Shown here: positions 1 through 6,816 of the stretch, piece by piece
Layout: every line of letters begins with the position of its first letter
Numbering within the stretch: the first letter of the stretch is position 1
Source: Deltaproteobacteria bacterium
GTDB lineage: Bacteria; Desulfobacterota; Binatia; UBA9968
DNA length: 10,507 nt
Reading direction: 5' to 3'
Assembly: GCA_005878685.1 (NCBI GenBank)
Contig: VBLN01000010.1
Location: 1-10,507 of the forward strand
Notes under the pieces: generated by a model
What the model was told of the DNA's origin: nothing
Database searches by the model: none
Seen by the model: only the letters and a program-made list of their open reading frames with translations
Translations under genes and position numbers: made by a program

Positions 1-547
1 TCTCCGGATTGTATCTGCCCTGATTGAATCCGCCGCCCTTCTGACTGCGAATGATCACCGCCACGGTGCGCTCGCCGACGGTGATCTCCGTGTGGATCTC
101 GTTGGGTCTCACGAGATCGATCTCTCCGGGTCCAACGAGACGATCGCTGCTCTTCCTGATCTCCACGTAGCCCGGCCTGGAGCCATCGTCTAGCCGTTCG
201 TAGCGCTCGATGCGCTCATGCCCGTCGAGCACGCCATAGAGCGTGTAGATGTGAGCATGGTCGTGAATGCGCGCGCGCTGGCCTTGCCTGGCGGCTCCCT
301 TCGTTAGGCCGTTGATCGCGAATCCGTAGTCCGGGTCTTCGTAGAAAAGCAGGTTTTCGGCCCGTCCGCCAGCCGCGACGCAGTCCGGCCAGCTCTTCGA
401 AGCCTCCAGCACCTCAGGATCAGCGAGCAGCTCCGCCAGAATCGGAGACAGCGCCGTCCACCGCTTGTCCAGGTCCGGCTCTTTGGCGAACAGCTCGCGC
501 GCCCGGCTGATGAAACGTTCGAGTGCGGTTTGACTCTTGGTCTCCAT
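1..547 (-). CDS. Cupin-fold protein, cysteine dioxygenase-like 3-His metal site (3' end cut by window edge)
   Basis: About 182 codons are visible and the frame is still open at the left edge, so the C-terminus is missing. An N-terminal helical part (about residues 1-60) precedes a double-stranded beta-helix. Cupin motif 1 is visible as H95-D-H97 followed by YGVLDG, without the usual motif-1 glutamate. Motif 2 is GPGEIDLVRPNEIH, giving H152. Three histidines without the glutamate is the pattern of cysteine dioxygenase-type cupins, which bind Fe(II) and oxygenate thiols; whether this protein is a thiol dioxygenase is inference. I chose the ATG at 547 because AGGGAGG (557-563) lies 9 bases upstream; the ATG at 553 is only 3 bases from it. 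The start falls 14 bases after the stop of the preceding amidohydrolase, and the ribosome binding site overlaps that TAG, so the two are probably co-transcribed and coupled. It could instead be a non-catalytic or other metal-dependent cupin. Confidence 0.8.
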   Translation of the reverse strand, partial: METKSQTALERFISRARELFAKEPDLDKRWTALSPILAELLADPEVLEASKSWPDCVAAGGRAENLLFYEDPDYGFAINGLTKGAARQGQRARIHDHAHIYTLYGVLDGHERIERYERLDDGSRPGYVEIRKSSDRLVGPGEIDLVRPNEIHTEITVGERTVAVIIRSQKGGGFNQGRYNPE

Positions 548-561
548 GACCATGATCCTCC

Positions 562-1740
562 CTATTCGCGGACTGATTGTGTGCCATCACCGGCGCGCCC
601 GGCTTTTGCCGCGTGCGGCACGTCGTTCACCGAATAAAAGCGCGCGCAATTGTCCCAGAGAATTTTGCGCTTATCGTCGTCTGACAGCGGCAGCTTGAGA
701 AAGCTGTCCACGGCCGCCGGATACCTGGAATCGCCATGCGGATAATCGGTCGAGAAGACGAGCTGGTCGCTGCCGAACTCCTCGATCATGTAACGCGCCG
801 GGCCTTCGTCCGGCTCCACCGATACGAAGCACTGACGCTTGAAATAGCCGCTCGGCGCCATAGTGAGCTCCGTCATGAACACGTCGCCCTCCCGCTCGTA
901 GCCCTCATCCATCCGCCATAGCAGCCAAGGCACCCACGAACAATTGGCCTCGAGAAACGCAACCTTGAGCTTCGGGTGGCGAGCGAGAACGCCACCGGCG
1001 ACGAAGCTGCCGAGGCCGAGCATCTGCTCGAACGGCTGCCCATAGAAGCGCCGGAGCCCGAAGTTGGGCTCGAAGTGATCGCCGCTCTGGCGCGAACGCG
1101 ATCCCGTCGCCTCATGGAAGCCCACGGGGATATCGAGCCCTTCCAGCGTCTCCCATAGCGGCTCGTAGTAAGGGTCATGCCAGTTCTTGCCGTTGACGAT
1201 ATTGGAGCGCAGGAAGACCGCCCGAAACTTGAGCTCTTCCACCACCCGGTGAGTTTCCTCGATGGCGTCCCGCAGGTCGTACACGGAAAGCATCCCCGCG
1301 CCGAGCAGCCGCGCGGTGTCGGTCTGGCAGAAATCAAACATCCAGTCGTTGTAGGCCCTGGCGATGGCGGCGGCGAACCTTGGGTCTCGATCCGGGTGGG
1401 TCAGCACGCTCAGCCCGCGGCTGGGGTAGAGCACCGCAACGTCGATCCCTTCCACGTCCATCGCCTCAAGCTGAACATCGGGCCCCCAGCCGCGTCGAGC
1501 GTGGTCTCGGTAGAGTTTTTGGTTCTTCTCATAGTTGTGACCCCGATGCGGCACCCCGCTGGTCCGCCTGGCGCTGGGTTCTTCGTCGGGGAAGATCACG
1601 CCCAGGTCGCGCACGTTATCCGATGTCCTACCCCGAGGCGCGATCGATCTGAACTCCGGGGCGATGTAGCGCTCCCATAGGTCGGGCGGCTCCATGATGT
1701 GCAAGTCGCTGTCGAATACTTTGAATCCATGTTTTGCCAT
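562..1740 (-). CDS. Amidohydrolase family 2 (PF04909/COG2159) metal-dependent hydrolase or decarboxylase
   Basis: A 392-residue TIM-barrel metalloenzyme of the family that includes ACMSD and aromatic-acid decarboxylases, usually 300-400 residues. Visible signatures in order: the N-terminal metal motif D10-S-D12-L-H14-IM-E17; LEAMDVEGIDVAVLYPS (91-107); RAYNDWM (128-134); H209 in GFHEATG; LKVAFLEAN (258-266), where ACMSD-type enzymes carry a catalytic histidine and this protein seems to have Glu264; and D332 in FSTDYPHGDS, the likely C-terminal metal ligand. The last 20 or so residues are a loose tail. The ATG at 1740 has GAGGAGAAGG just upstream. There is no signal peptide, so it is probably cytoplasmic. 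It is the first gene of a two-gene operon with the 3-His cupin and is divergent from the MFS transporter at 1988, which suggests breakdown of an imported small organic acid. Substrate unknown. It shares block-by-block similarity with the protein at 4653-5744. Confidence 0.9.
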   Translation of the reverse strand: MAKHGFKVFDSDLHIMEPPDLWERYIAPEFRSIAPRGRTSDNVRDLGVIFPDEEPSARRTSGVPHRGHNYEKNQKLYRDHARRGWGPDVQLEAMDVEGIDVAVLYPSRGLSVLTHPDRDPRFAAAIARAYNDWMFDFCQTDTARLLGAGMLSVYDLRDAIEETHRVVEELKFRAVFLRSNIVNGKNWHDPYYEPLWETLEGLDIPVGFHEATGSRSRQSGDHFEPNFGLRRFYGQPFEQMLGLGSFVAGGVLARHPKLKVAFLEANCSWVPWLLWRMDEGYEREGDVFMTELTMAPSGYFKRQCFVSVEPDEGPARYMIEEFGSDQLVFSTDYPHGDSRYPAAVDSFLKLPLSDDDKRKILWDNCARFYSVNDVPHAAKAGRAGDGTQSVRE

Positions 1741-1987
1741 GACCTTCTCCTCAAACTCCGGTTTCCGAGTCTCGAATTAACTCCAAACTAAAGACTCGAA
1801 ACTTCAATTTGGAGCGTAATGCCGTCAAATGCTACTTGTCAAGTCAATCGCTCGCCTGACCGTTGCCTGATACTTCACGCCTATTCGTCGGCGCTTGCGG
1901 TTTAGAAACTCGACTCACGCCGTTGAGTTGACAGGCGGCAGCTTGTGCCTGTAGAGAGAGGTCAAGACTCCAGCGTATCAAAATGTT
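1741..1987. promoter_or_regulatory. Divergent intergenic control region with short inverted repeats
   Basis: These 247 bases separate the minus-strand amidohydrolase-cupin operon from the plus-strand MFS gene and must hold both promoters. Perfect dyads are visible: CGAGTC (1766-1771) with GACTCG (1793-1798); CTCCAAA (1781-1787) with TTTGGAG (1808-1814); ACTCA (1913-1917) with TGAGT (1924-1928). Read on the minus strand, TTGAC occurs three times (complements at 1824-1828, 1838-1842 and 1843-1847), which could supply -35 elements for the operon, but I found no convincing -10 partner. The two overlapping dyads at 1766-1814 lie in the leader of the amidohydrolase and could be operator half-sites or alternative RNA hairpins. 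No regulator gene is adjacent, so no family can be named. Confidence 0.5.
1928..1955 (+). promoter_or_regulatory. Candidate sigma70-type promoter for the MFS gene, overlapping a dyad
   Basis: A perfect TTGACA at 1928-1933 is followed after 16 bases by TGTAGA (1950-1955), a weak -10 element. The spacer coincides with the 18-base partial palindrome AGGCGGCAGCTTGTGCCT (1933-1950), in which AGGC, AGCT and GCCT are symmetric and the two three-base spacers are not. This is a reasonable place for a repressor to sit. The weak -10 makes this low confidence. Confidence 0.3.
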
Positions 1988-3229
1988 ATGAACAACCAAC
2001 CCATCGCGGCACCGGCCACTATCATCGGCGCGCAGCCACTCGAAGCTACTGAGGCGCAAAAGCGGCTTGCCCTCGGACTCATTAGTACCTGTCACACTTT
2101 GAATCATCTCCAGTACAGTATCACAGCTGTGATCTTCCCCGTGATGATGAAGGAGCTTGGTTTCGGCTTGCTACAGCTGGGAGTGCTATCCGCCATCTCA
2201 AATTTTGTTGGACAAGGTCTCCAGGTCATCTACGGTTTTCTCACCGGCTTTCTCAAACGCACGGTGGTTCTTGGCATCGGCAATGCGATCGTGGGCGTCT
2301 CCGCCATAGCGCAATATTTCGTCGGCAGTTATCCACAACTCCTGGCCGCACGAGTCGTCATCGACGCCGGCTCGAGCCCCCAGCACCCCCTCGGCGCGAG
2401 CGTCTTATCGCGCTATTTTCCTCGAGCCCGTGGCTGGGCGCTCACCTTTCACCATTCAGCGGGCAGCCTGGGATCATTCATGGGCCCGGCTTTGGCGTCG
2501 ATCGCTCTCCTGTACATGGGTTGGAAGACGGCCTTTGTCGTTTTTGGAATCCCTAGTCTGGTGATGGGGCTGACTCTCTTCATGGTCCGTGACCATGCTG
2601 CGGCGCCCGACGAGACGAAAGGCCGGAAAGCGAATTTCCAAGCCAATCTGGACGCCTATCGGCTTTGCCTCAAGAACCGCAACATCCTGTTCACATCCCT
2701 GGTTTTAATGGTGGGGGCGGCGGGACGGGGAACGGGGATCAACATAGCTTATCTTGTGCCCTTCTTCATGGATCGATTCGGAATCACTGCGTCTGCCGGC
2801 GGATTGGTTCTGACCGTGTTGCAGGGCGCCGGCCTCGTCGGACCCCTAGCGATCGCATCGTTTTCGGATCGTTTCGGTAGGCGCGCCTTGGTCACTCAGG
2901 CCACCCTGCTGTTGTCGGCGATCATGAGCGTCTGGCTTGCGCATCATACCTCGCTGGGGCCGCTCTTCTACCTGAATCTTATTCTCTACGGTGCGGTTGT
3001 CGAAGCTCGGGGCTCGCTCACACAGACGATGATCAGCGATTTTGCCAGAGACGAATTAACCGATGCCGCTTTTTCGATCTACTATTTCGTGGGCTGCATC
3101 TCCGGGCCGATTTGGACTTTGATTGTCGGCTACGTCATGGAGCACCACGGTTTCACAGCCGCTTTTTACGTTGCGGCCTCGACGTACATCGGCGGCATGG
3201 TGCTGCTAACATTTGTCAAAGAGAAGTGA
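1988..3229 (+). CDS. MFS transporter, fosmidomycin-resistance (Fsr)-like
   Basis: 413 residues with about 12 hydrophobic segments, the first at about 28-55 and the last at about 388-410, split by a charged central loop (about 201-230, RDHAAAPDETKGRK). The second half has a motif-A-like loop, SFSDRFGRR (291-299). The blocks NHLQYSITAVIFPVMMKELG (39-58) and QHPLGASVLSRYF…RGWALTFHHSAGSLGSFMGP (132-167) match the layout of Fsr-type carriers, where an FHP or QHP block precedes GNFGSSLGP. It is a proton-coupled inner-membrane carrier; direction and substrate are unknown. The divergent amidohydrolase-cupin operon makes a substrate link plausible, but that is inference. Start: the frame is closed by TAG at 1952 and contains no other ATG, GTG or TTG before 1988, so this ATG is forced. 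It has no good ribosome binding site, because GAGAGAGG lies about 27 bases upstream. That suggests weak or short-leader translation. Confidence 0.92.
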   Translation: MNNQPIAAPATIIGAQPLEATEAQKRLALGLISTCHTLNHLQYSITAVIFPVMMKELGFGLLQLGVLSAISNFVGQGLQVIYGFLTGFLKRTVVLGIGNAIVGVSAIAQYFVGSYPQLLAARVVIDAGSSPQHPLGASVLSRYFPRARGWALTFHHSAGSLGSFMGPALASIALLYMGWKTAFVVFGIPSLVMGLTLFMVRDHAAAPDETKGRKANFQANLDAYRLCLKNRNILFTSLVLMVGAAGRGTGINIAYLVPFFMDRFGITASAGGLVLTVLQGAGLVGPLAIASFSDRFGRRALVTQATLLLSAIMSVWLAHHTSLGPLFYLNLILYGAVVEARGSLTQTMISDFARDELTDAAFSIYYFVGCISGPIWTLIVGYVMEHHGFTAAFYVAASTYIGGMVLLTFVKEK

Positions 3230-3348
3230 GGCCAACCTGCTGCTGGAGCGGCCGTTCGCTTGTACCCCTCAGCGGGTGGTGTTAGGCGGAGCGCTGCATC
3301 GGTCGATCCGGGCTTGATCCCATCAGTGACTCAGATCTGCTCCTGCTA
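3230..3348. other. Convergent intergenic gap with no recognisable feature
   Basis: These 119 bases lie between the 3' ends of the MFS gene and the small exported protein gene. I looked for a GC-rich stem followed by a T run on either strand and found none, so termination here, if any, is not a classical intrinsic terminator. Confidence 0.4.
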
Positions 3349-3624
3349 TTACCAGCGAATGACGATAGGATTCAGCGGTTGGTACTTTGGATTTTTCCTC
3401 GCTTCGAGCTGACGAACGGGATTCTTGGCATCAATGTCAGCGATGCGCGTGGACTCCGTGAGATCGGAGAGGTAATCTTGAAAAGTGTACCGGTCAGGAA
3501 CGGAGTGAATCTGCAAGTCGATGGCAAACTGATCTTCGCGATCGCTCTTGTCCCTCTCATATGCGATGGCAGGGGCGGCCACCAGTGAAGCAAGGATAAC
3601 CAGGCTGAAAATCCGGTTTTTCAT
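3349..3624 (-). CDS. Small exported protein of unknown function
   Basis: 91 residues with a clear Sec signal peptide: positive n-region MKNR, hydrophobic core IFSLVILASLVAAP, and an AIA/Y cleavage site after residue 21. The mature part is about 70 residues, strongly charged, without cysteines, and ends in NPIVIRW. It is probably periplasmic and soluble. The ATG is preceded by GGAAGGAGG at a normal distance, and the signal peptide begins exactly at this start, so I think the gene is real despite its size. I do not recognise the family. It is a single gene, convergent with the MFS gene and divergent from the rhomboid gene, so its neighbours say little about its role. Confidence 0.7.
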   Translation of the reverse strand: MKNRIFSLVILASLVAAPAIAYERDKSDREDQFAIDLQIHSVPDRYTFQDYLSDLTESTRIADIDAKNPVRQLEARKNPKYQPLNPIVIRW

Positions 3625-3923
3625 AACATCCTCCTTCCCTGTGTCTAGTGAAGCAAGTCGGGTGCCAGATGATAAACCGCTAAAATTATGGCACTTTTTT
3701 CATGCGACCTAAGAAAGATGTATGGAATTTTTACCTACAGGTCGCGCGCCAGAGAAATTTCTACCGCGTTATATATCGTGAAGGATTGTTTTGAACTAGC
3801 TTGAAAAGAGCGGCGGCTCACAATAAAAGTAACTGTCGAAAATAGAGGTGGAAAACCGCAAGAGCAGGATCGCAGCATTTAAAGGGCGAGAGTGATTTCG
3901 TTATAATAAGGATACGGAGGCCC
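3625..3923. promoter_or_regulatory. Divergent intergenic region upstream of the small exported protein and rhomboid genes
   Basis: About 300 AT-richer bases without a convincing gene. Two inverted repeats are visible: GTGCCA (3662-3667) with TGGCAC (3689-3694), the latter followed by six T (3695-3700); and GCGACCT (3704-3710) with AGGTCGC (3739-3745), loop 28. The second pair has the size of an operator or a long-loop hairpin. I see no strong -35/-10 pair for the minus-strand gene. Confidence 0.4.
3902..3907 (+). promoter_or_regulatory. Possible -10 element (TATAAT) close to the rhomboid start
   Basis: A perfect TATAAT lies 16 bases before the rhomboid ATG. With a 17-base spacer the -35 would be TTAAAG (3879-3884), which is poor. 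If used, the transcript would begin near the GGAGG at 3916-3920 and have a leader of only about ten bases. It may equally be a chance AT-rich word. Confidence 0.25.
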
Positions 3924-4631
3924 ATGCCTTACCAGACTAGGAGCATTGTCTTCGGAGGCGGATCCATCACCCCTGCCGTGAAGGCGTTGATCATCGCCAA
4001 CGTTGCCGTCTTTCTGCTTCAGGCCCTGATGGATCACTCGTTCATTATCATCTTTGGCCTAGTCCCCTATCTCGTCTGGTCCAAACTTTATATCTGGCAG
4101 ATCTTAAGCTACCAGTTTCTTCACGGCGGAATCTTTCACGTCCTATTCAACATGCTGGCACTCTGGATGTTTGGATGCGATCTGGAGCGGCGATGGGGCA
4201 GCCAGTTTTTTCTGAAGTACTACACGATCTGCGTTGCGGGCGGGGCGATCCTGAACGTGCTCTTTTTGCCCAATCAAACTGTGCCCAGCATCGGCGCCTC
4301 GGCCGGGATCTACGGGATCCTGCTTGCCTATGGGCTCCTTTATCCCAACCGCATCATTTATTTCTACTTCCTCTTCCCAATGAAAATGAAGCATTTTGTG
4401 GTCATCATCGGGGCGATCTCTCTGTATTCGTCGCTCACCGCGACGCAATCCGGCATCGCCCACCTCGCTCATCTCGGAGGGATGGGCGTTGGCTACTTCT
4501 ATTTGCGTTGGGGCAATCCGTGGGTCTGGGCCGGGATCTATTGGGATCAGTATCGCCTTGCGCGCCGCAAGCGGCGCTTTCGGGTGATCGACGGTGACAA
4601 AGACCGCGATTCCAAGCCGACGCTGCATTGA
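3924..4631 (+). CDS. Rhomboid family intramembrane serine protease
   Basis: 235 residues of the bacterial rhomboid type, which cleaves transmembrane segments inside the inner membrane. Visible: first membrane helix at about 16-36; Q64-F-L-H67-GG and H72-VLF-N76, the conserved loop and oxyanion region of helix 2; the catalytic serine S126 in GASAGIYG; and the catalytic histidine H183 in HLAHLGG of the last core helix. All key residues are present, so it should be active. The C-terminal 40 residues are basic and hydrophilic (RLARRKRRFR) and probably lie in the cytoplasm. GGAGG (3916-3920) is 3 bases from the ATG, slightly close. It converges on the amidohydrolase at 4653 with a 21-base gap. Substrates cannot be predicted; no membrane-anchored partner is adjacent. 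Confidence 0.93.
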   Translation: MPYQTRSIVFGGGSITPAVKALIIANVAVFLLQALMDHSFIIIFGLVPYLVWSKLYIWQILSYQFLHGGIFHVLFNMLALWMFGCDLERRWGSQFFLKYYTICVAGGAILNVLFLPNQTVPSIGASAGIYGILLAYGLLYPNRIIYFYFLFPMKMKHFVVIIGAISLYSSLTATQSGIAHLAHLGGMGVGYFYLRWGNPWVWAGIYWDQYRLARRKRRFRVIDGDKDRDSKPTLH

Positions 4632-4652
4632 TTGTTTTCTGATTTTCTTAAG

Positions 4653-5744
4653 CTAAAGCGAGTAGAATGTCCGCGCGTTCTCACCCAGGATTTTTTCAAT
4701 GATATCGCTGGGCACGTCTTTGCGCGCTCTCATGGTCGCGACGAGTTGAGGCTCTTTCGACGGATCATTATGTCCATAGTCCGAGCCTATGAGGATATGA
4801 TCCTCGCCTGCGTGCTTCACGATGTAGGGAATATCCTCGTCCGCCTCGCAGGCCACGTAAAGCCTGTACTCGCGAAAGAGTTCCGCGCTCGATGCATACT
4901 TCCACTTTTCGCGTAACAATCTCCGTAACACGTGGATGAGATAAGGGATCCAACCTGCGGAGGCTTCGATGAAACCAAACCGCAGACCCGGAAAGAGCTC
5001 CGGGATCTTGTTGGCGACGAGATCTCGAAATGCGATCAAAGGCAGGATCCTGTTGTGGGCGAAGGTGCTGTTGCGCTCGGTATCGAACAGTGTCAACAGA
5101 GACGGCGCGCCGGAGCCCGTGTGAATGCAAATGGGGAGGTCAAGACGGTTCGCTTCCTCGTAGATAGGAAAAAAGTACGGATGATCAAGCGTGAGTCGGC
5201 CTTCGATCCCTCTGAAAAACAAACCCACCGCCCCGTTCTTCCTGGCCGTTCGCATCTCTTCGATCGATGCTTCGACGGACCTCAAAGGAAGGACCGCGAC
5301 CCATCTTAGCCGATTGCGCGCGTTGGACCACGCCTGGGTCATCCATCGGTTATAGGCTCTGCATAGCGCGATCTCCAGCTTGACGTCGTCCGTTAAGGTA
5401 ATGAGAAACAGCGTGGGATAAATCACCTGTGTCTCAATGCCCAGTCTGTCCATATCCGCCAGACGCGCCTCGATATCGGTGAGCTCTCGGCACGGAATCG
5501 TCACGCCGTTCCGCGCGGATTCCTGGCCGGGCAGCGACGGCGTCATGAGATTGTAACTGCCGCGGCCTGCGGGCTTGGGAAAGATATTCCCGTCGATCAA
5601 CCAAAAAGCGTTGCGATCTTTGTACAGCGTGTCCTGCGGAGCCGAAAGGCGTATCGGCCTTCGAGGGATCATGTCCAGATCCATCAGCTGCCACATGCCC
5701 TCCGATTCGGCGATGTGCGTATCCGCGTCGACTACCCGAAGCAT
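4653..5744 (-). CDS. Amidohydrolase family 2 (PF04909/COG2159) metal-dependent hydrolase or decarboxylase
   Basis: 363 residues, homologous to the protein at 562-1740 in every main block: D6-A-D8-T-H10-IA-E13 at the N-terminus (metal site), RLADMDRLGIETQVIYPT (94-111), RAYNRWM (129-135), H208 in CIHTGSG, LRFGFIEASAGWIPYL (254-269) with Glu260 where ACMSD-type enzymes have a catalytic histidine, and D322 in LIGSDYGHNDPS. It ends at the family's usual ENARTFYSL block without the extra tail of its paralogue. There is no signal peptide, so it is probably cytoplasmic. The ATG at 5744 has AGGAGGG (5751-5757) 6 bases upstream, directly abutting the TAG of the substrate-binding protein gene. The 13-base gap makes co-transcription very likely, so its substrate may be what the binding protein captures. 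Reaction unknown: hydrolysis or decarboxylation are the family options. Confidence 0.9.
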   Translation of the reverse strand: MLRVVDADTHIAESEGMWQLMDLDMIPRRPIRLSAPQDTLYKDRNAFWLIDGNIFPKPAGRGSYNLMTPSLPGQESARNGVTIPCRELTDIEARLADMDRLGIETQVIYPTLFLITLTDDVKLEIALCRAYNRWMTQAWSNARNRLRWVAVLPLRSVEASIEEMRTARKNGAVGLFFRGIEGRLTLDHPYFFPIYEEANRLDLPICIHTGSGAPSLLTLFDTERNSTFAHNRILPLIAFRDLVANKIPELFPGLRFGFIEASAGWIPYLIHVLRRLLREKWKYASSAELFREYRLYVACEADEDIPYIVKHAGEDHILIGSDYGHNDPSKEPQLVATMRARKDVPSDIIEKILGENARTFYSL

Positions 5745-5757
5745 GACTTTCCCTCCT

Positions 5758-6780
5758 CTAGGACTTCACTCTTTCCACAAAGCCGCTTTTCTTGATCTCG
5801 TCGAGAACGGACGGCTCCAGGAGTCGGAGCGTTTCCGGGGTCTGGCCTAATGCCTTGGGATTGGTTTTTGCGGTCTCCTGAATCACGAACGCGAGCCCTC
5901 TCCGATCCGGGACGTCTAATATGCCTTCGCTGTGCTTGGCCAAATAGTAGTCGTAACCAATGGCCGCTTCCTCGTCGTTGACGCGAATATATTTTTTTAT
6001 GAGCTGGAGAGCCAGCGGCCGATCCTTCTTAAGGAGGTAAACCGCCTCGATCACCGCCTTCATGAAATTTGTAACCTTATCCCGGTTCGACTCGAGGTAG
6101 CTCCTTTTGACGATAAAACAGTTCTGGGGGAAAGGGATCTTGCTTTCGGTGAGATCGACCAGAGAGCGCATGCCGAACTTTTTCATGACGATCGTCGCCT
6201 GAGGCTCATTAAACATCAAACCGGCGATGACGCCCTTGGCGAGCGCGCTGACCTGCGCCGCGGCTCCCGCCACTTGAATGATACTGACCTCTTTGGCGTT
6301 GACTCCCAACTTTTCCAGCGCCACCAGCAACGCCATGTGATTGGCGGCGCCAAAGCCGCCCACGGCCAGAATCTTACCCTTGAGATCCTCAGGTCTTTTG
6401 ATTTCAGGGCGGGCAATCAACTTGGTGGGGAAAAAATTCAGCCCTCCCCCTACAATCGTAAGGTCAGCCTTTTGTAAGTTAGTGGTGACGACTGTGACCC
6501 CGGTCGAGAAGAGAACCTGGACGTCATCGGAGAGAAGCATTTGCATGCCCAAGCGCCCGGTGTTGAGAGCCAGATACTCCACGTCGAGGCCGTATTTTTT
6601 GAAAATCTTTTCCTCATAGGCCGCCCAGAGCACTGCATGGATCGCCGTGGTAAAGCCGCCGCTCGCCGCACGAAGGTTTTCCGCCGCTGCAAGCGGGGCT
6701 CTTGGATGATAAAGGAAAAGAATCAGGGCGACTCCAAGCCATGGTCTTCTCATATTCGCGCTCTTTGCCACCCGCTTCAC
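5758..6780 (-). CDS. ABC transporter substrate-binding protein, NMT1/THI5 or SsuA-like (PF09084 type)
   Basis: About 340 residues. A signal peptide with hydrophobic core WLGVALILFLYHP ends near PLAAAE (about residue 33), so this is an exported binding protein. Family marks: KKYGLDVEYL (61-70), the DVQVLFSTG ligand-loop block (86-94), KRPEDLKGKILAVGGFG (128-144), LGVNAKEVSIIQV (158-170), and the NEPQA hinge block (191-195). Relatives bind riboflavin or pyrimidine precursors, sulfonates, nitrate or aromatic acids; the ligand here is unknown. The start is uncertain: GTG at 6780 has GGAGGAAG ending about 12 bases upstream, and ATG at 6753 would give a shorter signal peptide but has no good ribosome binding site. 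It is followed directly by an amidohydrolase. No permease or ATPase gene is nearby. Confidence 0.88.
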   Translation of the reverse strand: MKRVAKSANMRRPWLGVALILFLYHPRAPLAAAENLRAASGGFTTAIHAVLWAAYEEKIFKKYGLDVEYLALNTGRLGMQMLLSDDVQVLFSTGVTVVTTNLQKADLTIVGGGLNFFPTKLIARPEIKRPEDLKGKILAVGGFGAANHMALLVALEKLGVNAKEVSIIQVAGAAAQVSALAKGVIAGLMFNEPQATIVMKKFGMRSLVDLTESKIPFPQNCFIVKRSYLESNRDKVTNFMKAVIEAVYLLKKDRPLALQLIKKYIRVNDEEAAIGYDYYLAKHSEGILDVPDRRGLAFVIQETAKTNPKALGQTPETLRLLEPSVLDEIKKSGFVERVKS

Positions 6781-6816
6781 TGGAATCGGAATCTTCCTCC
6801 AACAGATGCGCAGGTG

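Noticed and set aside
1177..1680. Long plus-strand open frame (about 167 codons) opposite the first amidohydrolase
   Set aside because: It lies wholly antisense to a gene with clear family motifs and a good ribosome binding site, and its translation has no recognisable domain. It is a GC-driven shadow.
1844..2107. Minus-strand open frame crossing the divergent promoter region into the MFS gene
   Set aside because: It overlaps the start of a well-supported MFS gene and the intergenic dyads, has no ribosome binding site I trust, and its product looks random.
3662..3700. GTGCCA/TGGCAC stem followed by six T as a plus-strand intrinsic terminator
   Set aside because: The stem is only 6 bp with a 21-base loop, and no plus-strand gene precedes it. 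Kept only as an observation.
4143..4628. Minus-strand open frame of about 161 codons opposite the rhomboid gene
   Set aside because: The plus-strand rhomboid frame carries all catalytic motifs, and the antisense translation is low-complexity and charged without any motif.
4632..4652. T-rich 21-base convergent gap as a terminator
   Set aside because: There is no GC-rich stem beside the T-rich stretch.
5932..6477. Plus-strand open frame of about 181 codons opposite the substrate-binding protein
   Set aside because: It is antisense to a well-supported gene and its translation resembles no family.
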